NCBI GenBank assembly: GCA_039881145.1
Contig: JAYKKI010000037.1
Location: forward strand, 15,263,501 to 15,327,500
DNA length: 64,000 nt
Direction of reading: 5' to 3'
From: Druceiella hillmani
Lineage: Eukaryota; Arthropoda; Insecta; Lepidoptera; Hepialidae
In this document: positions 27,001-40,040 of the stretch, one piece after another
How positions within the stretch are numbered: position 1 is the stretch's first letter
Layout: the number at the start of each line of letters is the position of its first letter
The notes under the pieces: model-generated
The model's input: the letters and a program-made list of their open reading frames with translations, nothing else
Databases searched by the model: none
What the model was told of the DNA's origin: nothing
Made by a program: the position numbers and the translations under genes

Positions 27001-30000
27001 AATATAATATACTCATTTATTATGAGGTAACGTCTTGTGTAGTCCGTGCTATTATTAACATCTTAGTAATAAGATTCATTAAAATTACATAAACAAATAT
27101 TGATAATGATGTAATTAAACATTGATCCATGTGCTATTTTATTTATGCATTAAAATGTAATAAATTACTAAATTACTCATTGAGTCATGAAATGAACACT
27201 CGTTTAAAATTTTCACATAATGAACACTGTCATTCTCCTAACTTTTATTTAAATCCATTTTATCAGTACTCTCCTAAAGTATAGAATTTAATAATAGTTC
27301 CCATTACGATTAATAGTTTCCGGAAAAGTACCCATTTTTTTATCTGTATCTTTTTTTCAATTTTCCGTGGTAAAAAAATGTTGATTATCTCTAATAAAAA
27401 GTAAGTAACTCTTTCAATGTATATTAAATATAATTGTCCATATAATAATTTAAAATCGTGTAATTATGCAATTTTGGGTATATAATAAGCGTCGGGAAAG
27501 TGGTACCGTAGGGATGGAAAAATATCCCTTACTAAACCATCCTCCAGGTAACTATATATTTTTACATATTACTTTATTAAACTATTTTAATATTTTGTCC
27601 AGAATTTATTTATAAGATACTTTATGTAGAAGATAGGTGGCTGGATTCGTTTCAATGATGCTACTGTTTAAAAATGTGATGGAAATGTTAAATGACCTCT
27701 TATTATTACATTGAGATCCTGTACGCATGATACTCTTTCAAGTGCTGTTACCTTTAAAACCTTACTCTACACCAAAGGTACATGTAGGCGAGGAAATATC
27801 ATATTAAAATATAGCTTACTGTTCAGATTCCATTAAAATACTGAGTCGATATTATTATAATTAAAATTGCTCATAATCATATTAGTTTTCTGCCTCCAAG
27901 AAGAGCATTATATTTTTATAAAAATGTTTATTAAATTCAGAAAATATATGCTACGATATTAAAATCATTATTGTTAAAGGTAAAACAACTAATTGTTTGT
28001 ATTTTCAGTCAATTTGCAAGATTTTATGTAATACTGGAAAATCATGTAATGAGAAAATATTTAGAGGAATCGAACAGTTTACAGAACGGCAAATGACAGC
28101 ACGTGGCAAAGTTGAAATTTGATTTCTTGTTTTGGTCTGGATTTGCTTAAAGTAACAATACCTTTTGCGGACTTCTTTTAGAAACAACCAAAGACAATAA
28201 TATGCTCAGACACATTTAATCAACAAAACGTTTAAAACCAATTTAGCTATGCTTCGTGCGGGGTGTGAAATGATGTAACCCTATTAATTAAATGTTTAGA
28301 CTGCATGTATTAATTATTTTCTTTTTTATTTATATATTTCTTATCAGTTTTATAAATTATATTAAATACAATATCCAAATAAATTGAAAAAATATTTTCT
28401 ATATTCATTATCCCTTGTATATCATATATTCTCAAAAATTATTCAATTATCTATAATGTTTCTTTCCAGTTGAATTACAAACACGTCAACTTTCAATTAG
28501 TAGTTGGATTATCTATTAAAACTGACGTAACTGAACACAGAAGAATCATTGCTATAATGGTAATGCGACTGACATGGTCGAAGATTGATTTGAAGTAAAA
28601 TCACAGGGAAGAATTAAGCGGTAAGCGATTACGTCTTTTAAACAAAAGTTAGGTTCTTGTTACTTCTGGGTTTTTCCATTGTATTAAACCTGATCTCGGT
28701 ATGATGAAACGATGTAAATAACGATTAAAAATTAATTTCTGTAATAACTATTTTATAAAACTGCTTCAATGTTACAAATTAATATAATAGTTTTGCCGTT
28801 ATATCATAGTGATATATGCATTTGAATGGTGTAGGGCAAATATGAACCACAAGTATATAAGCTTAAGTTTTACTCAGAACGTATTATAATATATTCGTTA
28901 TTCCTATTATTTCCAAATAATTGAGGAATAATAAATTCGAACATACAGAATCATTACTGAATAGCTATATATTTTGACTCTTAAATGTTTACTTACAAAC
29001 TGGTAGACGTCCTCAAAAATATTCGCTTTTCATTTGTACTGACCGTAGTAACAGAGAAATGCGAGTATACACTGAAAATGGTACGTCTATTTGCCTCCAA
29101 CTGCTATCCGTCAACGCTGTTAGAACTTGAGTATTTACATATCAGAACCTATTGTTTATATTCTCAAAGTACTTGCAATGTATTCTGACTGACACTCAGG
29201 TTGTTCCTAAGCGTAGACTTGTTATATATACTACCTCAGTTTCAAATTCCGTGTAACCAAAATTGAATAGTTTGTGCGTGCGTAAATGTACGTTAGTGGA
29301 AGTTTAGTGGTGTTCAATAATATCGAAAAAGATGTCCATAAGCTGTATGTAGTTTTAAAACATTATTTTTAACTTTTTATTTGTAATAATTTAATAAAAA
29401 AGGTTTTATCAAAATGAGAACCATTTTGAAATTAATAATTAGGATATTTTGAAACAAAATAATTAATTAGTTATTGGTAATAATTAACTAAAAATTATAT
29501 TTTGCTCGTTCTTCGCGTAAATAGAAAAAATGTTTAATTTCTCAGGAAAAAATTAAACTTTTACAATAATTTTTATAATACAAATGGTTTCATAATATAA
29601 AATAAGTTATAAATATTTTATGAACCGATCTTTATGAAAATATGAAAAAAAATATTTAATTTAAATTAAATGTAATATTTTTAATTGTTTATTATTTAGT
29701 GTCGGTACAAAATTGCTTTCAGAAATACTAAGAACATTTAATTTCGAACAAACTTATCGATAAGAGGAAAAGCGTAAACGTAAATAAAATATTTTCACAC
29801 AAAGACTCTGTAAATCATAATTTAATGTATACCTTTATTTTGCGTGTAAATAGGCATATCTTTCATAATAGTTTATGTGCGGGTTTTTGCAAATAAGAAC
29901 AAAAATTATTGTATCAACTCTTTACAAATGATTTGCCAAATGTGGATTTATCCTGATTATTTCGATGTGTTGTGGCACAATCAAGAAAAGGATACGTCTC

Positions 30001-30247
30001 CACTATTCAAAGCACACTGATTTCAATAATATAACACTTGCGTGCCACTAAATGCACTCTTCGTTGCAAAAATTGATCTCACGGTTTTTATATTTCTGTC
30101 TCCTTCTAACCCATAATATTGTTCTTATTAATTATCATGCTCGTTCTTAATTGTTTTCGTCTTCCTAGTATTTTAAATCTATGATATTAATGAAAACTGT
30201 CATATGCCCGATTCAAGTGAGTTTCGTATTTGACAAAAGAAGTAAGG
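24057..30247. other. Unannotated AT-rich stretch
   Basis: No gene recognised. A long hairpin lies at 25462-25535. An 85-codon plus frame at 25560-25817 begins with a hydrophobic run and ends in a Cys-containing basic segment, but it is very AT-rich and matches nothing I know. The 26690-26760 patch is G-rich and includes an AGCTT-centred inverted repeat (GGAAG...CTTCC). Confidence 0.45.
25462..25535. repeat. Long imperfect hairpin, arms of about 33 bp
   Basis: The left arm 25462-25494 and right arm 25503-25535 pair with a handful of mismatches. The outer 12 bp (AATTCGATTACA) are exact, and TCGTA pairs at the inner end. The short spacer is itself part of a CGTATAATACG palindrome. The structure resembles a small fold-back element or precursor-RNA-like hairpin. 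Neither reading is proven. Confidence 0.75.
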
Positions 30248-30500
30248 TCGTGTCCATTTACACATATATACTTACGTGTTTTCCACTCCTGTAAACATTT
30301 TCGCCAATTAAAAATATGTTCAGTTCAAAAATTTCAAATCATGGCTTCATCTTATCCAGTATGGAGTCAACCAAGTTAGTAGTTTAGGTCCTCTTTTATT
30401 TTTCAATGTGGTAATTTCCTTCGGTTATCGGCAAATGGTAGGTAACGTGCCTATTTGCCGATTATTTGAAACTCTTTTTGGAAGCAGAAAACTAACGTGA
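30248..30500 (+). mobile_element. Decayed LINE reverse transcriptase fragment, plus strand
   Basis: Non-LTR retrotransposons copy themselves through a reverse transcriptase. One frame, open from 30312 to the stop at 30498-30500, reads KYVQFKNFKSWLHLI and then YGVNQVSSLGPLLFFNVV (about 30360-30413). This has the spacing of the RT motif usually seen as GVPQGS-LGPLLF, preceded by the family's typical V-hydrophobic-N-KS segment. The upstream frame is interrupted by a stop at 30309-30311. The catalytic ADD box that should follow is not seen, so only a short inner piece of the palm domain survives. A hairpin at 30427-30462 lies inside the same frame. The assignment rests on one well-formed motif. 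Confidence 0.55.
30427..30462. repeat. Hairpin with 10 bp perfect stem
   Basis: ATCGGCAAAT (30427-30436) and ATTTGCCGAT (30453-30462) pair exactly. Three further pairs (AGG/CCT) are possible after a small bulge. Confidence 0.8.
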
Positions 30501-32819
30501 TTATGAGCAATTTTAATTTTACGTAAAGTAAATTATAATCTTAGCGCGATACGCGATAATTAGAAGCAATACTGTATTAGGAAATCTATTTTAGATCTAA
30601 ATACTTATATTATTTATATTTTACCCACGAGTTTAAGAAACGAAAAAGCTCTGAATTTTTAAAATAAGAAAACTTAAAATATTTCAAGTGGTAGTAGCTT
30701 GTACCTCATATGTAAGCAATTGAATGGAAAAAATATGGAATAATATTATTTTACTATATTAATAAATGATAAAACTTATTATGTCTAATACTTTCATTGC
30801 AAATTTTAGTTCCACATATGAACATTATTGCTTATTTTTAGGTTCCATTGATTTACTTGGACGAATCTTAGTTACATTTCTCTACATTCACATTAATTTG
30901 CAGTTATCGAATTGATTTTTGCGCCGCCATAGATACGTTTTTTTACAGTTTATATGTCATTTATTAATGAACACCTCACCGTCATATAATTTATCTGGTT
31001 CGCGTAACCTGATTCGGGTAAAAACCGTGCTTTTAAATATCAAGTATATATTAAATGTAACATTCCGCGTGGATGATTATAACGCATGTAAGTATTTTAC
31101 AATTAATTTTTGAGATTTTCTCACAACTGGGAGATATTTCGATTACAACCATTGCAAACTTGCTTCAACATTTATTTCACTCCTTGTAAACTTTTCCATG
31201 CCTGTAACGTGACCACGGCATTTTAATTATCTGAAAAATAAAATGAAAATAACCTGTCACTAGTAGAACACGCATTACAAGTGTTCCCTACACATTTAGA
31301 TGCTTATAAGCATAGTACCATTAAACTAAAAAAAATAATTTTTCTCTATGTTAATATCTTGCCTACTGTAACTTTTATAAACCTAAAACATGGTGCATAT
31401 TTCAATAAATATAACATCTAGAATCATTACTGTAGTTTCTCTACAATCTTTGCATGGATTTCCAAAAACTCTATTCTTTCGTTTCTTTAGGCCCAGTAGT
31501 CTAACGAATTGTGGTTGGGTACATATTTCTTGCACATTTTTCAAAACTATGTATATAACACCTAAGATTGTATTAAAAACATATTTGAGTTTTATCCATA
31601 TTGTAACTTATAAGAATAGATCTATATAAATATTTCTAAGCCCTCTCAAACGATACACCCCTTTTCTTTTCAGATTTGTGCGGGTTAATATATTTTATTA
31701 CTTTCGCCCAATTTCAAGTTTTTAGATATAAAGATTTAGGAACTTCAATCAATTAATTTTCATTATAAAAGGTAAAATATTTATTACTGATTGTACCTAG
31801 AAGTTATTTTGGTGGGTTTAGGAAAAAGAATTTGTTTTTTTTTCTCTTTTATGTGTTGCTCCTAGGTATATATTGTTACCGTACCAAATTTTATCAAAAT
31901 CCGTGTAGTAGATTTTGTATGATAACCGCCCAAATTAACGTACTACCAGACAAAGAGAAATTTTTTTAAAAAATTTCTGGCCACTATTATGATTCTTGAT
32001 GCTAAATAAATCACTTTTTTAAATATATATTTCAATGTACAAATTTACTCTTTTGCAGTTATATTATATGCGTAGTTAGGAAGCCGATTTAGCAAGATAT
32101 TACATAATAATAGAAAATCATATATATTTAAGTGATTAATCCTGTGTACAAAAAATATATTTCAAAATTACGTTTTTTTTCACTCCTTTTTTACTTACTT
32201 CAAATCTTTTTGATTTCACACCAGAAAATACAGAAAAAGAGGCATTAAAACTTAACAGTTTAGAAGTTTAATACTAGGCAGAATTGTATCCTAACATCTC
32301 TAAACCTAGATGCTAATTTACGTTGAGTATTGATTTACCTACACATTGATTAAAAGCAAGGTAACAATAATTTTATATAAATAATAGTAATAATTTAAAA
32401 ACAAGAATAAAGGAAGGTTAAGAACGAACAAAACAATAATTGAGTACCAAAGTAATAATGTAAATAACAACACTAAATTACGAAAAAAAAACATGATAAT
32501 TTAAAATGGAAGAATATAAAAATTAATCATATCAATAACTTGATAAAATAACTAAACATTTAAATAATAATTAACAATGAAAATACCGGTATTCAAAATT
32601 CACAATAATTGATTAATTTACGTTAGGAAATTGATCCTTACGCAATATTTTCGAAATGGATTCTTTTGTATTGGGATGAAGAACTAGGGAAAATGTCAAA
32701 AGACTGTAATATCTTGTCATAATCATCACAAAGTCTGCGTAATTGCGCGTAGATGCAGACATTAGTACGAGCAATGATAAGAAGAAAAAGCGGAGAGAAA
32801 TATACAAATCCAGTTAGCT
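30501..32819. other. Unannotated AT-rich stretch with one repeat fragment
   Basis: No gene recognised. A fragment resembling a lepidopteran LINE/SINE tail at about 31860-31955 is listed separately. Remaining open frames (30919-31113, 31390-31629, 32613-32807 minus) show no motifs. Confidence 0.5.
31860..31955 (+). repeat. Fragment of a lepidopteran-type dispersed repeat
   Basis: The stretch ACCAAATTTTATCAAAATCC followed by GTGTAGTAGATTTTG closely resembles a sequence remembered as common near the 3' ends of RTE-like elements in moths and butterflies. Boundaries are not clear. Assigned from memory of the motif only. Confidence 0.4.
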
Positions 32820-34060
32820 AACGATATCTGAACAATCGTACAGATCATTATAGATATTTTACAGCACAGTTGCTCACAATCCAACACGCTGCTGTGTAGC
32901 GTTCTCTACTTAAAAAGCAAAATTGCCTTAGCATAGTCATTTTTAAGCGTGTGAAAGCAGTATTGTTATGTGCGTAAGCACCCATTTTCTATCCGTTCAG
33001 TCCTATCACATCTATATTTTTTTGCCATAAGGATTCCAGATTGCAACAAAATACTGAACTTGAGATCGGACAAGAGCTGTATAAAGAATTGGGTACGTTT
33101 GCATTCCTAAAATGACTTGGCAGTTCTCTACACAAAACCCAGTAACGTATAGGCTTGCATGGTAATCTGCTCCAAATGAGTAGCGAAGTGCAATTTGGAA
33201 TCGAAAATATTTCCAAGATCACGTATATCATGAAAAGACTTTGTTGAAATACCACCGTGATGAGGAATAGCCCCAATAATATTATAAAGCCTGAATAATA
33301 TTATAAAAATAGGAAAGGACCAACTTATTTTTAGGGAAAATTACATATTTACACTTATAACTTATATGTACTTTGTTGATAGTGTAGTACGCATCGAGTC
33401 TATTAAGATCTTCCTGTAAGTAAGTACCATCGGTATTGTCTTTATTTTTTAGAATATCTTAAGGCTATCAGCTTAAAACAAGAACATTTCTACATTTGAA
33501 GCACTTAAAGATGCAATTTTTAAAAAGGACAAATAAAAAGGGGTCATGTATAGAATTTGAGGCACTTCTAAATTTACGGGAACGTACAGCGATATAAATA
33601 CGTGAATTTACACTGTTTGTCGTCTTTTGCTCTCGTAACAAATAATCGATTGAAGCAAATAACCCTTGATGCCATTAAAAGAGAGTTTCGTCTCTAAGAT
33701 GAGATGATCGACATTATCAAATAGTTTTTAAACTCTGCACATAAAAAATCGATCTGTATCCCGCAATCAATTCATTTAAAGGAAATTGTGAATATACGAG
33801 TAGGTCGGTTAGTACTGATCGATTCCAAACAAATCCATGCTGTTCCTCAATGACATACTGATACACAACCCGTTACATCCTACTATGAACTAACTTTAAA
33901 AAAAACTTTGATATTGCTGATAAAGTCGATGTTTATCGGTAATTTTCCACAGCTGTTTATTACCAGACTTGTACATCGACGTAAGGTGTGCAAGTTTTCA
34001 GCGTGTGGGAAATGTATCCTTCCTCAATATTTCAAACTTCCAGCCGTTCTTTCATCGTAT
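32820..34060 (-). mobile_element. Decayed LINE (Jockey/CR1-like) reverse transcriptase domain, minus strand
   Basis: Read on the minus strand with frame changes, RT-domain landmarks appear in the correct order: an ENYR-like segment with SAISKFFLKLVHSRM (about 33960-33885); VIEEQHGFV..RSVLTDLL (33850-33790); NGIKGYLLQ (about 33680-33655); a VPQ-hydrophobic segment where the GVPQGS motif belongs (about 33555-33520); an FADD-like region reduced to ADS-LKIF (about 33480-33455); LQEDLNRLDAYY (33417-33382); and DLGNIFDSKLHFATHLEQI (33221-33165), continuing to LLGFV-RTAKSF and a WNP-like block near 33030. A degraded C-terminal tail reaches about 32830. Stops and frameshifts are frequent and the catalytic Asp pair is not intact, so the copy is dead. 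No endonuclease domain was traced upstream. The clade is a best guess. Non-LTR RT identity is well supported by the ordered motifs. Confidence 0.82.
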
Positions 34061-35651
34061 CCAGGCTGCCGTATTACCATAACTGCTATAACTTCTTGGC
34101 CATTAGTTACGCCATATTTTATGGACGACGATATTTAGTAAATATAGTTTAACGGATTAAATGTCTTATAGCAAATATCTTAGTTTACAACAAATGACTA
34201 AAAGAGTGATAGTACCGTAATTGACAGTTAAACATAACCTGTATTTCATGTACATACTTTATGTATCCTCCATACTGTATAATACGTAGTCGGGATGCTT
34301 TTCGTAGTTTCTATTGCTCTGAAGTATATTGTGCCTGAAAAATTAAGCATTTCCTAATATATTACCATCCATACTATATATTAGCACACTATATATTAAA
34401 TACACCACCACAATTATATATTTAAATTCCATGTAAAATGTACCTTCATATAAGGTCTGAAAAGCTCAAATCTCATTCCTCAATACCTAAGCATCTTCAA
34501 ATTCACAGGAAGTGCTAAGTTTAGAAATGACGGTTCGAAATTCAAAGTTAAGTCATGACGAGATGTTAGCGGGTCTCAAATAATTTATTGTTAGAATATA
34601 ATTATTATTGATTACATATAAAAATGTAACATTATTTTTACTGTTTTTATTGTGAATAATTCATAATTGAAAAATGTATGAATTTATTTTTTCATGATTA
34701 ATTTACTCTGTGAAATAATTTTAATCTCATCTTAATTCTTTAATTCTTACCAACATTAACAGAAATTTTCGGCATTTTCAAATAAATTAGTGAAACTGTA
34801 TATTCTTAAGTAGTTGCAGAGAATTCAATGAAACTTTAATACTACTTCGGATTTTTTCCTTTGGTTTTTAAAGTAAGTCTACAATGACAAGTTTACACAA
34901 TTTGTGGAATAAATTAGTTGTCAATTTACATGTAATAAAATCAAACAAAACTTTATCATTTTGATCATCAAGAGAAATACTGTCTCTAAAATCATTTCGA
35001 TTAATGTATTTACTGAAATTTCAATTATTTTCCGTTGATACGGCGTTGAATCTAAAACAGAAATGATTGAACATTTGAATGAATTAAAGTATTTAAAATA
35101 TCGAAAGAAACATATTAAAACAATTTTTAAAACCATGAAACTGTGATTAAAAATGAAAACTATGAACATATATCTAACACACTACTTCTATATAGGTTAC
35201 CCCTTTTTAAGGCATTTATGTAGAATTTAAGAGTTCATTCAAAATATTGATTATTATTTATATAATTATATAAAAACCAAAATGATTACCTAAAAACCGG
35301 ATCATAATCCTAATCTAAATTTGGTCTTTACATATTTACTCAAATTATTCTCATTATTTTCCATTTACTTTTATCTTTTTTAAAATTATACTGTCTCATT
35401 ATTTAGAGTTTTATTAATTTTCTAGCTCTAAACATTTCTTTCCAAATTCTATCAGCAGGTCTATTGATGTCTGCATCTATTTTCTTGCCTTTACTGAATA
35501 AATTTTCTGTCTGTATTTCTTTCTGAAATTCAATTTCAGTTTCACTGTTACGCACTATTTCGTTCTTATAACTTTATAAATGCTAATAATACTTGCACAT
35601 TTTTCAATCGCCGTAATCAATTTATCATGACCTAAATATCACGCACGGACG
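34061..35651. other. Unannotated AT-rich stretch
   Basis: No gene or repeat family was recognised. The 82-codon minus frame at 34921-35169 is Ile/Phe/Leu-rich, without motifs. Confidence 0.5.
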
Positions 35652-35663
35652 TGTATATATACA

Positions 35664-35746
<83 letters not shown>
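35652..35746. repeat. Compound (TA)n microsatellite
   Basis: About 95 bp of TA repeat with TATG and TTTATA interruptions. Confidence 0.95.
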
Positions 35747-35752
<6 letters not shown>

Positions 35753-36187
35753 CAGGTTAAAAAACAGGTTATTTGTCCTTAGGCAAAGTGTGTTGAAATG
35801 ACTGAGTTATTACGTGGTTCAAGTACGTTTTTTGTCGGAGTAAATGTGAAATTTGTCTTCAGTGAAATGTATCATTTAAACTTTGTAGATTATAAACGAT
35901 ACTATTTTTTTAACAGGCCTTTATTCAGTTGTGCAGTTATTTTTATTTAAATAATTTGAAAATCCAATGTCGTGGGCGATCAGATCAAAATTTTCTCATA
36001 CACTATTTAATCGTATTCGGTGACTGTATTTCTAGAGGTTTAAGAAATTTCAGAGTAAAATATATTTAGTGTGATAAAAATAAATATCGCAGGAGGTAAA
36101 GTTACTGAATGCTACACTTGACGCTACGAGTAATGCGTTTTGTCTATTTGATTGTCTCGAAAATTATAGTGCTCTCTTCTTCTCATG

Positions 36188-36191
36188 TACA

Positions 36192-36235
<44 letters not shown>

Positions 36236-36242
36236 TATATAT
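36188..36242. repeat. Compound (TA)n(CA)n microsatellite
   Basis: TA repeat with a TATG start and an ACACACAC block before the final TATATA. Confidence 0.95.
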
Positions 36243-37169
36243 TAATCAGGTAGCTCTTACGCGATTGTTAGATTTTGTTTAACACCATGTACTTTTAATT
36301 AATTGAATAAATAAGTAAATACCACATTATTAGTTTGTGAACATAAGTATTAGCGCTTTTAGCTGCTTCTTTTCACAACAACAACGACTTTTTACAATTA
36401 AATATTCTTCAAAAAATATAGTATGATGATTATATCAAATTTAGGACACACGAAAATTTATGTACTATCAAACGTTCAAATAACTAAGGTTGTGAGCAAG
36501 CAACGCAGAGTTACTTGGAAAATAATGCTTTGAGTTTGTCGTTGTCATTTATTGTATGGTGAAACGTAAACTTAGGGATATTAACAGAAATTTGAATTAG
36601 CGATTGTGGATTTTATTCATTTTTGAGGTAAATCCGTAGGATTTATTGAAATATGAGATAATAACATTTTGATTACAAGCTGCGTAGGATGTAAATAGAA
36701 TTTGAATAGGGTGTAAATTTTTGCTTAGACTTCTAATACGTAAACTGATCTACTCATCAGAGTCAGGCGTTGAAATAGGTAACTAAACCGCATACAAACT
36801 GTAATCTTTCTTTTTATTTAATTTTAATAACTTCGTAAATTTATTAAAAATGCAATAAAAATAAAGTACCTGTCGCTTAAGGGGCCAAAATGTATATAAG
36901 ATTATATGTGTCTAATTATGGGGGTATTTCTTTTCGATAGAATTGTTAAAAAAAGGTTCTAAAAATTTAAAAACCTATTAAGAATAAGTGAAACTCGCGA
37001 TATGAGGATTATGTACACTTTTAGATATTTATAAACATTTAATGGTTCATAATATTCCTATTTAATTACATATACAAAAATTTCATTTTTCTGAAGGAAA
37101 ATATATTACCTACTATGTATTTTTCAAGCACACATTAAAACAAATTATGTTATGTAATTACAAATAAAA
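36243..37169. other. Unannotated AT-rich stretch
   Basis: Nothing recognised on either strand. Confidence 0.5.
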
Positions 37170-37400
37170 AATTTTGGACTTTTTTCTCTACTTGTGCTGT
37201 GATACTTTGCTTTTACAGCTGTCCTTTGAAGCTACAGACCTATGTATTTATTATAAAATTAACTTAATATCTACACGCGTTCCTGAGAAAAAGTGTCTTA
37301 AAAGACCGATAGAAAGGAAACGAAGTGATCCTATATGGGTTCTTTTTTCCTTTTGCAGCGAAAATCTAAAAAATTATGCACTTATGGTTTTTAAATTTGT
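37170..37400 (+). repeat. Lepidopteran-type dispersed repeat, copy 1
   Basis: Contains AACTTAATATCTACACGCGT followed by TCCTGAGAAAAAG, then GAAGTGATCCTATATGGGTT and TTTTTTCCTTTTG. This order (Leu/Ile-rich lead, 'GAGAAAAAG', 'GTGATCCTATA-GGGTTC', T-rich, 'CCTTTTG') matches a repeat remembered as abundant in lepidopteran genomes. The 86-codon open frame at 37174-37434 lies inside it and is probably not a gene. A related fragment lies at about 53450-53535. Confidence 0.6.
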
Positions 37401-38439
37401 ACTGAGCTTAAAAAATACAAGTTTTTCCTCATAACCTATTTAACTTTTGGTGCAGCAAAATTAAACTCCTCGTCAAAATTAGGTAGAACTGCAAATAAAT
37501 ATTTATCTAAGTTCGTTTTATATACCAGTTGCTTTGTATATTTTAAATTGCAACTTCAGGTAAAAGGAAAGCAAAATTTAAATTGTTTATTTCTTGAGTG
37601 TTTTTTTGTAAACGATTGTAAATAAGATTAATTCTAGCTAAAGAAATACAGATAATATGATTACATTTTTCTTAAATGAATTCTGAAATTGACATTATTT
37701 CTATCAAAACAAGGTTCTTCATATAATATCAATTTTTTATCATAATTTGAAAACTTTTTTTATGCCATCTTATAATTTATCTATAAATACTTGGGAATTA
37801 ATAAATACAAACCGGTTGTGACTATATAGAATATAGTATTTCATCGATGAATAAACTATTCTCCTGGTAAAATTTGCGTGCATATCTCGAGGTTACATTA
37901 ACGCTAGAGCCATTAATTGAACTAAATTAGAGGCAGAAGCAGTCAAATCGTATTAAAACTTTTCCAGCGTTGTTATCTTTGCTACTTCATACTTACTTCA
38001 TTGGGAGATGACGGAATGCGATTCTTCAACGTACATCTTCGGGTAATTTAAAGAGTTGAAATGTTAGTTCAAACAAAAAGAAAACGCTTAAGATACGTTT
38101 TTAAGCTACGCGACGTCAACGATTCACTTATATTAGTACTTGAAATATGTCGTAAACCTGCTATTAAGCCGCTTCTTTTCATTAGTTTGTTAAGTGCATC
38201 ATTACTATTGTTTCTCATCGAGCATGAGTTTGTAAACAGAGCATGCAACAATAATAACGTTCGTTAAATTACCTTTGTATTTAGTCTGTATTGTAGCCCA
38301 GAAAAGTTTCGGAATGTATCTCTATTGCCATAAAAAGTCACGGAATAATGCCGATAGATTAAAAACATACGTGTAAGCGTATTAGTAGAATATGCTATTT
38401 AGACTTTCTTGAACTTAGAACGCATTATTCTGTTATGTT
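37401..38439. other. Unannotated AT-rich stretch
   Basis: Two overlapping opposite-strand frames at 38061-38267 (plus) and 38069-38251 (minus) share a slightly GC-richer patch. Neither has a recognised motif and at most one could be real. Confidence 0.45.
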
Positions 38440-38600
38440 TTTATCTCGTCTTCCTTATCGTTTGGCAAAATATACATAAACTACTGAACCGATTTAATTG
38501 GAACTTATTTTGGAATACCACTTAGGGTATTAGGATTTAGGTTAGCTTTGTCCGAATTCATATTTAGGCTAACTTTATCCTTTCCAAATAATTTATCAAA
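38440..38600 (+). repeat. Possible RTE-like repeat fragment
   Basis: AAACTACTGAACCGATTTAA followed by TTGGAACTTATTTTGGAATA resembles the 'ACTGAACCGATTT-A-TGAAATTTGG' block remembered from lepidopteran dispersed repeats. It then contains two copies of TTAGGTTAGCTTTGTCC-like sequence (about 38537-38580). Boundaries are unclear. Confidence 0.4.
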
Positions 38601-38908
38601 AACGTTTTGTTTTTCTGAATATTTTTTTTTGTCTGTTTTTAAACATCACATAAAAGACCTATTTCAATTCAACTTTTACTGAGAATGCTTAAGGTACAAA
38701 ATAAATTGAAAATAATTTTTCGTTATATATTCTTTAAGAAATTTTGAATGTATAAAAATAAATTGAAATGTGTAAGTATCAGAATTCAGGCAGTGAGACC
38801 CGGTACTAAGTTTTTAAAAATTCAGTAATTTGGCTTAAAATTCAAGCTGAGATTAAAAATACCTATGAGTTGAAAACATTATTACTGGAGACATATTCCG
38901 CGGTAATA

Positions 38909-38970
<62 letters not shown>

Positions 38971-38971
38971 T

Positions 38972-39035
<64 letters not shown>
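38909..39035. repeat. Long compound (TA)n microsatellite
   Basis: About 127 bp of TA repeat with TGTGTG, TATG and ACACACA interruptions. Open frames over it on both strands are Ile/Tyr artefacts. Confidence 0.95.
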
Positions 39036-39037
<2 letters not shown>

Positions 39038-39214
39038 ACTAGAACAAAAGCGACTAAAGTGTTTGTAATCATAGAAAGATAATTATATTTCAGATTAAGA
39101 TAAAAATATTGATACATCCAAGAGCGTCGTATATTTTATAATCGTTCTATTTAGTGATGTTACTGTCTATAGATTACAAAAACAAAATATTTCTTTAACG
39201 CTACAGCGACGAAA

Positions 39215-39400
39215 ATATCGATCTACCCCGGGCATTCGAGTGTGAAGTCAACGATAATATGTGGCCAGATTAATAAACAATCACACGCTCCACTTGGTGC
39301 GGTAGTCTGTGCAGCACTGCCTTTTCAAAGTACCTGAGGCGTTTCCTTGTGAGACCTTTCGCTGAGAGGAACATTTATCTCATGAGAGATACCTTCTAAA
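39215..39400. other. GC-richer patch of unknown nature
   Basis: A block of more balanced composition, containing CCCCGGGCATTCGAG and GTGCGGTAGTCTGTGCAGCA. No long open frame. A TTTCCTTGTGAGACCTTTC segment near 39342 recurs with one mismatch near 45740. It may be a non-coding exon, a regulatory element or an old repeat. Confidence 0.3.
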
Positions 39401-40040
39401 ATTGAAAGAGAATAAATTGTGATCAAACTGAATGTTTTTACGGGAATCAAGAAACTTAAAAATTAAATGGGTTAACTTTTTATCTTTAAGCTTTATCTTA
39501 TTTATCTTTAAATTTCCATTTTTATTTTGGCACTATCGACTATTGATTCAATCCTCTTTGATATAAATCTTACATAACGTGTTTCAATACATTCAGTGGT
39601 TCAATGGTAGATTTATAAATAAATTTTATAACAATCAAATTATTGAAAGTTATATTAATTTTTTTTTTTGGAAATTTGCTTACTCGCTTTATTAATGAAA
39701 GATATTGGATATTTACTTAATAATAATATGTGTCTTAAATAATTTTAATCCATTCTTCTATAAATAATTTTAAAGCTATATAAATCTCATGTTCGATGCC
39801 TGAAGTGAAAATAATCCACGTAATCTTTACTGAGTAAATATTTAGTCTATGAAGATTTGAAGAAAAAACTGTTTTATGGCAATATTTTGATCTGTTACAA
39901 GATGCACAAAAAGTGGTTTGTATTTCAAGTGTAAATATTACATAATGTACGCGCAGCTATCGAGAACTTGTCTGCGCGCTACAGCATACAAGTAATGTAC
40001 ACGACTGTACTAGAATAATAATAGAAAAGAAATTAGTATA
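39401..40040. other. Unannotated AT-rich stretch
   Basis: A CGCGCAG/CTGCGCG inverted repeat (39950-39956 and 39972-39978) is the only structured item seen. Confidence 0.5.

Noticed and set aside
32989..33276. 95-codon minus-strand frame starting with a hydrophobic run
   Set aside because: It is a shadow of the decayed LINE reverse transcriptase. The RT-like residues are in a different minus frame over the same bases.
33908..34138. 76-codon plus-strand frame
   Set aside because: It is antisense to the upstream part of the LINE fragment.
37174..37434. 86-codon plus-strand frame
   Set aside because: It is contained in the other copy of that repeat family.
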